This document shows positions 1 through 5,011 of a stretch of 5,011 nucleotides of DNA, in pieces. The stretch is from contig CAUZMW010000141.1 in assembly GCA_963581225.1 (NCBI GenBank), positions 1 to 5,011 on the forward strand. The letters are read 5' to 3'. The stretch comes from SMWC01 sp963581225. GTDB lineage: Bacteria; Pseudomonadota; Gammaproteobacteria; Steroidobacterales; Rariloculaceae. The translations under genes were made by a program, and so were the position numbers. Below the pieces are notes generated by a model that saw nothing but the letters and a program-made list of their open reading frames with translations, was not told the DNA's origin and ran no database searches. The first letter of the stretch is position 1; every line of letters begins with the position of its first letter.

Positions 1-311
1 GTCTATAACCAGATACTGACGGCCATCTGGCGCGGTTCCAACAACTCCTGGATGAAATCACTCTGGACGAGGTCAACGCGGCAGTCAGACGGTATCTACG
101 AGCCGAGAATCTGAAAATCGCGATCGTGACGGGTGACGCAGAGGCGCTGGCCGACGCGCTATCTAGCGATGCGCCAAGCCCGCTGGACTATGAGTCACCC
201 AAACCTGAAGAAGTTACGAACGAAGACGTCGATATTGCGACGTTCTCTTTAGGCATTTCGCCGGAGAACGTAGTCATCATTCCGGTCGACGACATGTTTC
301 AGAGCGGGTAG
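1..311 (+). CDS. M16 (insulinase-type) peptidase, C-terminal end, partial, apparent frameshift
   Basis: This is the last hundred or so residues of a zinc peptidase-like protein of family M16 (pitrilysin/insulinase); the N-terminal catalytic HxxEH half lies outside the window. From about base 20 the frame ending at 311 reads DGHLARFQQLLDEITLDEVN, then AVRRYLRAENLKIAIVTGDA, the usual M16 C-terminal pattern of a helix, 'lT.ddVNaAirryL' and a beta strand. It ends with SPKPEEV and an IIPVDDMF tail, which matches how many M16 proteins finish. In that frame a TAA lies at 6-8, whereas frame 1 upstream reads VYNQIL. One missing base near 18-20 (CTG GAC instead of CTG AC) would join the two, so a frameshift or sequencing error is likely. 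The CDS converges on the DUF6152-type gene and overlaps its 3' end by 63 bp. Family assignment is by recalled motif pattern; which M16 subfamily is not decidable from this fragment. Confidence 0.8.
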
Positions 312-1334
312 AGGTATCGCGGCGATAGAGTAGCGGCTTGAAACCTCCGGGTCGCATGCGAAGCCGAGCATGTCGAAATGCGGTGCGTAATACCACGACA
401 GCGTGCCGGTGAACGGCTCGGCCAGATATTCAGGGTCATCGAGACGGAACTCGATCACGATACGGCTGCCGTCGTCACTCAAATCGTAGCGCTCGACGAC
501 ATGCTTATCCGGACCCGAAGGCAGACCGGAGCCGAGAAACTGCGAGCGGTGCGTCGTAAACAAGGTCGTATCGACGACCAAAGTGCCGTCTTCCCACCAA
601 CCGATCGAATGGCCTTGATTACTGCGCTCACCATTTTCCGGGTGCCCGCGACCGTCCATGTAAACAATACGCTCGACGTTGAAGCGCTCGTTACGAAACA
701 CAACGCTATCCGCGTGGATCTCTATTTCGTTTAGATAGGGCGCGGCGAGGAGTCCCGGAGAGGGAAGCGCCACGCACTGCGCCTCGGGGCTATCGGACTT
801 GATATCGTAGCCAGCCTGAGACGCCGCGCCCTTTGTGGTCGACGGCACCAGGGGCCATGACGCGGCAAATCTCGTGTAATCCGCGAAACCGAGCTCCCAA
901 AAACCGCTCAGACTGGATGCGGCTGCGGTCGAGTCAGTCGCATCTGCTCTGCGCAGAAAATTAGATCGAGCCGCGAGAACGGCGCCATCGTCTTTGGCAA
1001 CGGACACCAGCAGCGCATGGCGCCTCGCGGAATTCCGGTCCGGATTCGCACGCACCGACACGATGTCCCCAGACACGAGCGAATCGGCCGCCCAACCACT
1101 GCGGATAAGAATCGGCGTCGCATCGGTCTCAAGCTCCCATTCGACGAGTTCACCGGTATCGGCTCGCGTTTCAACGTAGATGTAGACATGCGGATTGGTC
1201 CAGTTGAATCGCGTCACGGTACCCTGGAAAGCCACGACCAAATCGCGGTCGAAGATCAGAGCACTGTGGTGCGCTGTGACCCGCGCGCTCAGCACACAGG
1301 CTATTGCGAGAAGTACGGCTGAATTTCTCGTCAT
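249..1334 (-). CDS. Exported DUF6152-type protein with conserved C-terminal 'GHSIGWWEDGTLVVDTT' domain
   Basis: A 361-residue exported protein of unknown biochemical role. Residues 1-21 form a signal peptide with cleavage expected after VTA, leaving mature HHSALIFD. Residues 22 to about 112 match the DUF6152 pattern: AHHSA start, FQGTVTRFNWTNPHVYIYVE, then WELETDAT, a RSGW motif and GDIVSVRANP. Family members of about 120 residues contain only this domain. Here it is followed by a linker and a second region (about 140-335) with SGFWELGFADYT, RIVYMDGRGHP, QGHSIGWWEDGTLVVDTTLF (240-259), HVVERY and a LSWYY...FACDPE end. That architecture recurs in hypothetical proteins of Proteobacteria and Acidobacteriota. 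The ATG has only a weak ribosome-binding site (GAGCG close to the start) and lies 34 bp after the 206-residue gene, so translation may be coupled. The last 21 codons lie under the 3' end of the M16 gene on the other strand. I know of no established enzymatic function. Confidence 0.85.
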   Translation of the reverse strand: MTRNSAVLLAIACVLSARVTAHHSALIFDRDLVVAFQGTVTRFNWTNPHVYIYVETRADTGELVEWELETDATPILIRSGWAADSLVSGDIVSVRANPDRNSARRHALLVSVAKDDGAVLAARSNFLRRADATDSTAAASSLSGFWELGFADYTRFAASWPLVPSTTKGAASQAGYDIKSDSPEAQCVALPSPGLLAAPYLNEIEIHADSVVFRNERFNVERIVYMDGRGHPENGERSNQGHSIGWWEDGTLVVDTTLFTTHRSQFLGSGLPSGPDKHVVERYDLSDDGSRIVIEFRLDDPEYLAEPFTGTLSWYYAPHFDMLGFACDPEVSSRYSIAAIPLPALKHVVDRNDDYVLRRNA

Positions 1335-1368
1335 CGCTCGATCGACGGAATGCGCCCCCGCAGCCAGT

Positions 1369-1989
1369 CTACTCCGAGACTACGGTACAGCCGTTCGGCG
1401 ACAGTCGATAGCGAATCCTTTCACCTTGCTCGTCGAGAAACCGCAGAGATTGCTGAAACTGACCAGGAGGCGGCGACCCCGAAGCCACCGTCGCTTCCAG
1501 CACATGGAGGCGGCTTACATTACCGTGCAGATAGATTCCAACGAAGGTTCGGGATTGATCGCGATTGGTAATCTGTAACTGATGCCCCTCGACAAGATCG
1601 ATATGGGACCAGGCGTCGTACGTCACCTCGCCGTCCCGCTGCCGGAACTCCCTGGCCGCACGTGCAACCGAGGCCCGCTGATCGTTGATCCACGCATTCG
1701 CTCCGCTGGCCGCTTCGGTCTTCTCCATCTCCGCATGGATTCTCTCGGACTCTCTGAAGTCGACCACGGTGACTGAGTACGTGTTGTCGCCGACCCGGGC
1801 GGTGTATACGCGTCCTGGGAATGTCGCGTCGAATTCTGAGGCGTAATTGAATTCCCGTACTTCCGGCTCGCTCGGAAAATTCACACTGAAACGATCGGTC
1901 CGGCTGACGAACTCAAACCAACTCTGCGCGAGTGTCGGCGAGGAGAAGAGCACGATCAGCACGACGAATACTCGTTTCAGATTACGCAT
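1369..1989 (-). CDS. Small exported protein of unknown function
   Basis: A 206-residue protein that I do not recognise as a named family. It starts MRNLKRVFVVLIVLFSSPTLA, a clear signal peptide with cleavage expected after residue 21, and the mature protein begins QSWFEFVSRTDRFSVNFPSE. The 'F.VNFP.EP' start, the YSVTVVDF strand and the closing FQQSLRFLD resemble small periplasmic or lipoprotein-like beta-rich domains (PsbP/DcrB-like in general appearance). That resemblance is inference only. A basic/acidic helix (about 80-120) precedes YDAWSHIDLVEGHQLQITNR and RTFVGIYLHGNVSRLHVLEA, alternating strands compatible with a compact beta sheet. No catalytic motif is evident, and the only cysteine of the mature chain is near the C-terminus (C201). 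GAAGGA lies about seven bases before the ATG, a good ribosome-binding site, and the gene begins 19 bp after the cyclase-family stop codon. It is almost certainly cotranscribed with the cyclase-like and DUF6152-type genes. Confidence 0.82.
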   Translation of the reverse strand: MRNLKRVFVVLIVLFSSPTLAQSWFEFVSRTDRFSVNFPSEPEVREFNYASEFDATFPGRVYTARVGDNTYSVTVVDFRESERIHAEMEKTEAASGANAWINDQRASVARAAREFRQRDGEVTYDAWSHIDLVEGHQLQITNRDQSRTFVGIYLHGNVSRLHVLEATVASGSPPPGQFQQSLRFLDEQGERIRYRLSPNGCTVVSE

Positions 1990-2008
1990 GACAAATTTCC
2001 TTCAGGGG

Positions 2009-3274
2009 CTAACGAAACACGGTGGGTGAGACGGTGGAACCGCCCGAGCCTCGAACCGGGGTCGTCTGAATGACGATCGTCGAGATATAGCACGACTCCT
2101 CAGGCGGGCTTGGAGTGCCGTTCGCGGCGACGCTCGCTGCCCGCTCGCTTTCACAGTCTGCGGCCAGTACCTCCAGATCGAGATCCTCGAGCATGTAGAT
2201 CCCGCTGTTCAGCCAGCTCACATGCCCGGGCCGCTCGACGGTAACAGCTCGCGTCGGATCGGTTGGATTGCTGTTTTCAATCGTCTTCGAATCGCCACCG
2301 ACGAGTACCGGCATCCGGTTGATCGTCCATTGGATCGCGCGAGCGTCGATGCCGGGGCCGCCGGGCAGGAAGTCATCCTGGCCACGGTTCAGGTATTTGA
2401 CTCGCTCATTGCGGGGGTCGGCAGGATTCGCAGTCCAGAAACGCGCCGACCATCCGGTTCGAATGAGCAGCGCGTCCCCGGGATGGATCTCGTCGACAGT
2501 GAGCCCCTGACGAATAAGCGCCTGCTCCAATTCCTCCGGCGTGAATTCATAGTTGGCGGGCGGAAACTGCTCCGGGTCGCGACCCGCAGCCGCCTCTCGG
2601 TCACGCAGCAGCTGGCCGACATCGATCAAAACGGCGCGCGCGACGATCGTGCGAACATTCTCGATCCCGAGTTTGTTATAGCCGCGAAAAATATAGTCGC
2701 TGCCGGGGTTGCCGCGCGGCAGGTCGCCCGGATCGCCTTCCGGATAGAAATGGTCGGCGGGATTTCGTGTATCGAAGCAGTTGTACGTGATGCCTTCCTG
2801 CGTCACATGATTAAAGCCGTCGAGCTGCGTCCCGAGCTCGAACTGCATGACGCCGGCACGATCTCGGTTAAACGTACTGTTGCCCAGCGTTTCCTCGTTG
2901 TTAAAGATCGTATGGCTCGCATCGCGACCGGGCCACTCACCGAGATTGCTCTTGAAATCGAGATAAGCGGAGAATCCCATTTGACCCGGCTCGAGCAAAT
3001 GCCCGAGTTCATAGACGGTCCCCAGCCGAATGAGGCTAAGGTTGTCTCGCACCCGCTCCGGGGTCAGGTAGTTCAGATTGCCGACTTCATCGTCGGGGCC
3101 CCACCTCCGTGTGGTCGGATTGTCACAGGGGTCGGGCAATCCAACGTCGGCCGGAATTCGATCCATGGGCGTGTAATCCGACAGCGTCTGCGCAAGAACG
3201 TGGGGCGCCGCCAGACCAATCGAAATCAGTCCTGACAACAGCGACCACGAGCGGGAAGAAGTTCTTAATGCCAT
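2009..3274 (-). CDS. Exported cyclase-family (kynurenine-formamidase-like) protein
   Basis: A 421-residue member of the cyclase family (PF04199), metal-dependent hydrolases that include kynurenine formamidase and isatin hydrolase. A signal peptide (residues 1-28, ending HVLA) predicts a periplasmic or envelope enzyme. Residues 50-75 carry CDNPTTRRWGPDDEVGNLNY, and 87-92 VYELGH begins the core. The metal-site segment is GTQLDGFNH (148-156): the family's HxGTHxDxxxH with Gln in place of the second His, a substitution I recall as common in the longer cyclase subgroup. Later motifs are DALLIRTGW (267-275), VGGDSKTIE (325-333), H351 and a LEDLDLEVLA segment (362-371). The protein is longer than typical bacterial KynB (about 210 residues) because of its N-terminal region, an insert around 220-265 and a C-terminal tail with two cysteines (C374, C395) that could form a periplasmic disulfide. 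GGAG sits five bases before the ATG. It leads the three-gene operon and starts 58 bp after the broken Rieske-TPP locus. Substrate unknown; assigning kynurenine would be unjustified. Confidence 0.88.
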   Translation of the reverse strand: MALRTSSRSWSLLSGLISIGLAAPHVLAQTLSDYTPMDRIPADVGLPDPCDNPTTRRWGPDDEVGNLNYLTPERVRDNLSLIRLGTVYELGHLLEPGQMGFSAYLDFKSNLGEWPGRDASHTIFNNEETLGNSTFNRDRAGVMQFELGTQLDGFNHVTQEGITYNCFDTRNPADHFYPEGDPGDLPRGNPGSDYIFRGYNKLGIENVRTIVARAVLIDVGQLLRDREAAAGRDPEQFPPANYEFTPEELEQALIRQGLTVDEIHPGDALLIRTGWSARFWTANPADPRNERVKYLNRGQDDFLPGGPGIDARAIQWTINRMPVLVGGDSKTIENSNPTDPTRAVTVERPGHVSWLNSGIYMLEDLDLEVLAADCESERAASVAANGTPSPPEESCYISTIVIQTTPVRGSGGSTVSPTVFR

Positions 3275-3332
3275 GCTTACTCCAAAAATCAGGCTCGTTT
3301 ATCTCGACTTATTGTGTACTGACCCGACGGCC

Positions 3333-3653
3333 TTACACGAGCTCCGCATCCGAACGAATCTCCACCAGCGCCGGCCCATTATGCGCCAGGGCGTTGTGCA
3401 GCGCGACTTCGAGGCCCTCGGCAGCGGTCACTTCAACGCCGTGCGCGCCGCAAAGGTCAGCGTATTTCGCGAAACTCGGATTATGCAGCGATGTTTGCCA
3501 CACCTCCCAGTTGCCGACGCGCTGCTCCTTGCTGATCTTGCCGAGTTTATCGTTGTTGAGCAGCACATGAGTAATATTCACGCCGTACTTTACGGCTGTC
3601 GTCAGCTCCGCCAGGTACTGGCCCAAGCCGCCATCTCCCGACACGGACACGAC
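3333..3653 (-). pseudogene. C-terminal end of thiamine-diphosphate enzyme, downstream of an in-frame TAA
   Basis: This stretch continues the frame of the Rieske-containing half beyond the TAA at 3656-3654. It encodes the Mg-TPP-binding half of an acetolactate-synthase/pyruvate-oxidase-like enzyme. It starts VVSVSGDGGLGQYLAELTTA and carries the TPP motif GDG-X24-NN, with the Asn pair in HVLLNND. It continues with LGKISKEQR, VWQTSLHNPSFAKYADLCGA and ends GPALVEIRSDAELV, a normal family C-terminus. The usual family text before VVSVSGDGG is a short basic or proline stretch with no stop. AAA (Lys) to TAA is the simplest single-base explanation. A GTG at 3650 is the only nearby restart, with AAGGG ten bases upstream, but the roughly 105-residue product would lack both the pyrimidine-binding and central domains and could not be an active enzyme. 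I therefore treat it as a pseudogene fragment of the same locus. Confidence 0.75.
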
Positions 3654-4324
3654 TTACCGGCCCTTGAAACGTGGATCGTCCTCCTGCGTCACGGCCCAAG
3701 CACCCATCGCGGCAGGGAAAGAAAATCCAATGGACCCGAGGTAGCCCGACATGAGCCCGGGCTGGCTAGCGCACTCGAAATAACGCCCGAAGCTGTAGGT
3801 ATTGTTGCCGACATCGACGGCGATGATGGCATCTTCGGCCACCTGCCGGGACAGCGCGGCGAAGATCGCGGCAGAGTTGATGCCACGGCCGTTTGCACCG
3901 AGATGCTGAATGTAGCCGACATGGGGTTCGAGCGGCGTACCGCGAGGATCGGCATACAGCTCCTGGTAAGCGTCGCGATTGTAGGGTTGCGGGTTGTCGC
4001 GCTCCCACTCGACGATGTCTTCCTCATTCACCCATGCGCCGCCGTCAGCGAGCCACGCGTCGAACCGTTTCAGCCGTTCGGACGGCTTGTAGGAGCAGAT
4101 ACCGGTCTTGCAAGAGTAGTCCCAGTTGTGCAAGCCGCAGATGAGATTGTTGCCCTCTACATGGCCATCTGCCAACAACGCGCCACGATGCAGACACCGG
4201 CCGCAGAGAACCGATACCTCGTCGTCGCTCTGACGAATGACGACGAGATCCACGTTGCCGACCAACGCGTAGCTCGGCTTCAGCGGCTTCAATGCGTCCC
4301 AGTCTGCTACTTTGTTTTTTTCAT
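3654..4324 (-). pseudogene. Rieske domain of glutamate-synthase-related protein fused to part of a TPP enzyme, broken
   Basis: The open frame encodes a Rieske [2Fe-2S] domain followed by a piece of a thiamine-diphosphate enzyme. After KNKVADWDALKPLKPSYALV comes the cluster motif C-L-H ... C-G-L-H (C63/H65 and C82/H85, counted from the TTG at 4382), then HNWDY. The next segment, PQPYNRDAYQELYADPRGTP followed by EPHVGYIQHLGANG, is what I recall between the Rieske domain and the FMN-binding barrel of glutamate-synthase-related proteins. Near 3880-3893 it switches abruptly to INSAAIFAALSRQ and IAVDVGNNTYSFGRYFE, the start of the C-terminal domain of an acetolactate-synthase-like enzyme. The natural start is probably the ATG at 4324-4322 behind GAGGAG, but its frame stops at TAG (4309-4307). 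One extra A in the seven-A run (4321-4315) would give MKKNKVADWD. The alternative in-frame TTG at 4382 has no ribosome-binding site. The frame ends at TAA (3656-3654). Multiple lesions point to a pseudogene or assembly artefact. Confidence 0.75.
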
Positions 4325-4335
4325 GGGGTCTCCTC
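4315..4335 (-). promoter_or_regulatory. Ribosome-binding site, start codon and A7 run of the Rieske gene
   Basis: On the minus strand GAGGAG (4335-4330) is followed by ACCCC and ATG (4324-4322), an excellent initiation site with five-base spacing. Seven adenines (4321-4315) follow directly. Reading from this ATG gives four codons after the start and then TAG, while the Rieske domain is one base out of frame. An eight-A run would restore it. This decides the likely native start and marks a one-base loss in a homopolymer. Confidence 0.7.
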
Positions 4336-4422
4336 ACGAATCTCAGCGCGCTGGAAACACAGAACCTCCGACGCTGAATCAAACGTAGCCTGATTCTACC
4401 GCTTCTGGATCGTCCGGCTGGT

Positions 4423-4450
4423 TTGACCGGGACAATTCTCTTAATCTAAA
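4423..4450 (+). promoter_or_regulatory. Candidate sigma-70-type promoter of the PLP decarboxylase
   Basis: TTGACC (4423-4428, five of six matches to TTGACA) is followed after 16 bases by TCTAAA (4445-4450, four of six matches to TATAAT). Transcription would begin near 4457, just before the inverted repeat at 4464-4496, which would then lie in the 5' leader. The position upstream of the gene is right, but the -10 is weak and this is a visual call only. Confidence 0.4.
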
Positions 4451-4463
4451 CGAGCAACTGTAC

Positions 4464-4496
4464 CAGGGCATCGACTAGATCTGAGTCGATGCCCTG
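4464..4496. repeat. Perfect 13-bp inverted repeat, 7-base loop, upstream of the decarboxylase
   Basis: The left arm CAGGGCATCGACT (4464-4476) and right arm AGTCGATGCCCTG (4484-4496) are exact reverse complements separated by AGATCTG. Neither strand has a T-tract after the stem, so it does not look like an intrinsic terminator, and its site between divergent genes does not need one. It could be a dimeric regulator's operator or a leader hairpin ahead of the ribosome-binding site. The sequence shows the symmetry; the role is inference. Confidence 0.85.
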
Positions 4497-4515
4497 CTGC
4501 GGTGTCTTCGAATCT

Positions 4516-4520
4516 GGAGG
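4516..4520 (+). promoter_or_regulatory. Putative ribosome-binding site of the PLP decarboxylase
   Basis: GGAGG lies 13 bases before the ATG at 4534, longer than the usual 5-9 base spacing. No other ATG, GTG or TTG in the same frame lies between it and 4534, so the start choice stands despite the spacing. Confidence 0.5.
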
Positions 4521-4533
4521 AACACGAAAACGC

Positions 4534-5011
4534 ATGACAGGCACCGACGATAAACGAGATTCAGTACCGGATTTGTCTCCGGACGAATTCCGGAAGCTGG
4601 GCTACGCGCTCGTCGATCAGATCGCCGAGTTCTTCGGCACGCTGGCTCAGCGGCCGGTCACCCGGGCGCATACGCCTAAAGATATACGGGCGTTGCTCGG
4701 CACCGGCAGCCTCCCGGAACAAGGCACGCCCGCCGACGCGCTACTACGAGACATCGCGGAACAGCTCTTCGATCACTCCCTACACAACGGTCACCCGCGC
4801 TTCTTCGGCTATATTACTTCGTCGGCCGCGCCGTTGGGAGCGTTGGGGGACTTGCTGGCGTCCGCGGTTAACAGCAATGTCGGCGGCTGGGACATCTCTC
4901 CGCTGGCCAGCGAGATCGAAGCGCAGACGATTCGCTGGCTGGCCGAGTTGGTCCATTATCCCGCCGGCGGCGGCGGGCTCATGGTCAGCGGCGGCAACAT
5001 GGCCAACATCG
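4534..5011 (+). CDS. Group II pyridoxal-dependent decarboxylase (aromatic-L-amino-acid decarboxylase-like), N-terminal part
   Basis: The open frame runs 159 codons to the window end without a stop. It matches the start of PLP-dependent decarboxylases of family PF00282 (aromatic amino acid, tyrosine, histidine and glutamate decarboxylase group). Visible landmarks are a helical start LSPDEFRKLGYALVDQIAEF (14-33), a TPKDIRALL segment (47-55), HPRFFGYITSSAAPLGALGD (87-106), the NSNVGGWDISPLASEIE stretch (113-129) and the start of the cofactor phosphate-binding region, GLMVSGGNMAN (148-158). The family HPRFFGY...P and S-P...E..... W pattern is well kept. The PLP-binding lysine and substrate-specificity residues lie beyond the window, so the substrate cannot be assigned. 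The protein has no signal peptide and is presumably cytosolic. It is transcribed away from the Rieske-TPP locus, with a candidate promoter and an inverted repeat upstream. No damage is seen in this part. Confidence 0.9.
   Translation, partial: MTGTDDKRDSVPDLSPDEFRKLGYALVDQIAEFFGTLAQRPVTRAHTPKDIRALLGTGSLPEQGTPADALLRDIAEQLFDHSLHNGHPRFFGYITSSAAPLGALGDLLASAVNSNVGGWDISPLASEIEAQTIRWLAELVHYPAGGGGLMVSGGNMANI

Larger units (their letters stand above)
4383..4533. other. Divergent intergenic region between the Rieske-TPP locus and the PLP decarboxylase
   Basis: About 150 bases with no coding signal on either strand. It should carry the start signals of the leftward Rieske-TPP locus and the rightward decarboxylase. 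A plausible rightward promoter and a perfect inverted repeat are annotated separately. For the leftward gene I could find only weak hexamers (TAGAAT without a matching -35), so no call is made. A small GTAG...CTAC palindrome at 4385-4399 looks incidental. Confidence 0.6.

Noticed and set aside
378..734. 118-codon + strand open frame opposite the DUF6152-type gene
   Set aside because: It lies entirely within the conserved C-terminal domain on the other strand and shows no coding signature of its own.
2222..3235. 337-codon open frame on the + strand opposite the cyclase-family gene
   Set aside because: The minus strand encodes a signal peptide and all cyclase motifs. The + frame is an antisense shadow with no recognisable domain and no convincing ribosome-binding site.
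3275..3332. Separate promoter for the cyclase operon in the 58-bp gap
   Set aside because: Only weak hexamers (GATAAA, CACAAT) without a proper -35 are visible. A promoter may exist here, since the upstream locus is broken, but the sequence does not support a call.
4325..4382. TTG start at 4382 giving an N-terminal extension on the Rieske protein
   Set aside because: It has no ribosome-binding site, and the extension is arginine-rich and unlike the family. The ATG at 4324 with GAGGAG is a far better start, out of frame by one base.
3273..4388. 371-codon open frame on the + strand across the Rieske-TPP locus
   Set aside because: The minus strand carries the recognisable Rieske and TPP motifs over the same bases. 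The + frame has no family resemblance and is arginine/valine/alanine rich, as expected of an antisense shadow.
3287..4395. Shared 9-mer AATCAGGCT (3287-3295) and its reverse complement AGCCTGATT (4387-4395) in two upstream regions
   Set aside because: Shared 9-mers are expected by chance in 5 kb on both strands, and the similarity does not extend beyond the nine bases.
4464..4496. Intrinsic terminator
   Set aside because: The stem is strong, but no run of T follows on either strand and the flanking genes are divergent.

Overview
The window looks like bacterial chromosomal DNA of moderately high GC (mid-to-upper 50s percent by eye), compactly packed with genes. The families present (an M16 peptidase, a DUF6152-type exported protein, an exported cyclase-family protein, a Rieske/glutamate-synthase-type protein, a thiamine-diphosphate enzyme and a group II PLP decarboxylase) are most familiar from Gammaproteobacteria and Acidobacteriota, often from environmental genomes. 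I cannot place it more precisely from the sequence. No RNA gene, insertion sequence, CRISPR array or phage feature was seen.

Layout. Positions 1-311 (+) are the C-terminal end of an M16 (insulinase-type) peptidase, apparently frameshifted near base 20. It runs convergently into a minus-strand gene and overlaps it by 63 bp. Positions 3274-249 (-) hold three tightly spaced genes: an exported cyclase/kynurenine-formamidase-like protein (3274-2009), a small exported protein of unknown function (1989-1369) and an exported DUF6152-type protein (1334-249). The gaps are 19 and 34 bp and each product starts with a signal peptide, so this is very probably one operon for envelope or periplasmic proteins. 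Upstream on the same strand (4324-3333) is a broken gene. Its N-terminal half is a complete Rieske [2Fe-2S] domain of the kind found on glutamate-synthase-related proteins. Its second half is the C-terminal catalytic domain of an acetolactate-synthase-like thiamine-diphosphate enzyme. The two are joined in one reading frame, with the glutamate synthase barrel and the first two thirds of the TPP enzyme missing. A one-base loss in an A-run directly after the ribosome-binding site and start codon, and an in-frame TAA just before the TPP-binding motif, add to the damage. On the + strand from 4534 a group II pyridoxal-dependent decarboxylase begins and runs off the window end. Its divergent intergenic region carries a possible sigma-70-type promoter and a perfect 13-bp inverted repeat.

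How they fit together. The three-gene minus-strand operon is the coherent intact unit, but its substrate cannot be read from sequence. The most unusual object is the in-frame Rieske-TPP remnant. It is best read as a deletion-fusion pseudogene of two formerly adjacent genes, or an assembly artefact, and not as a working new enzyme. Two of its three lesions, and the M16 frameshift, are of a kind that sequencing error could also produce. I do not see convincing evidence for a new biological system.
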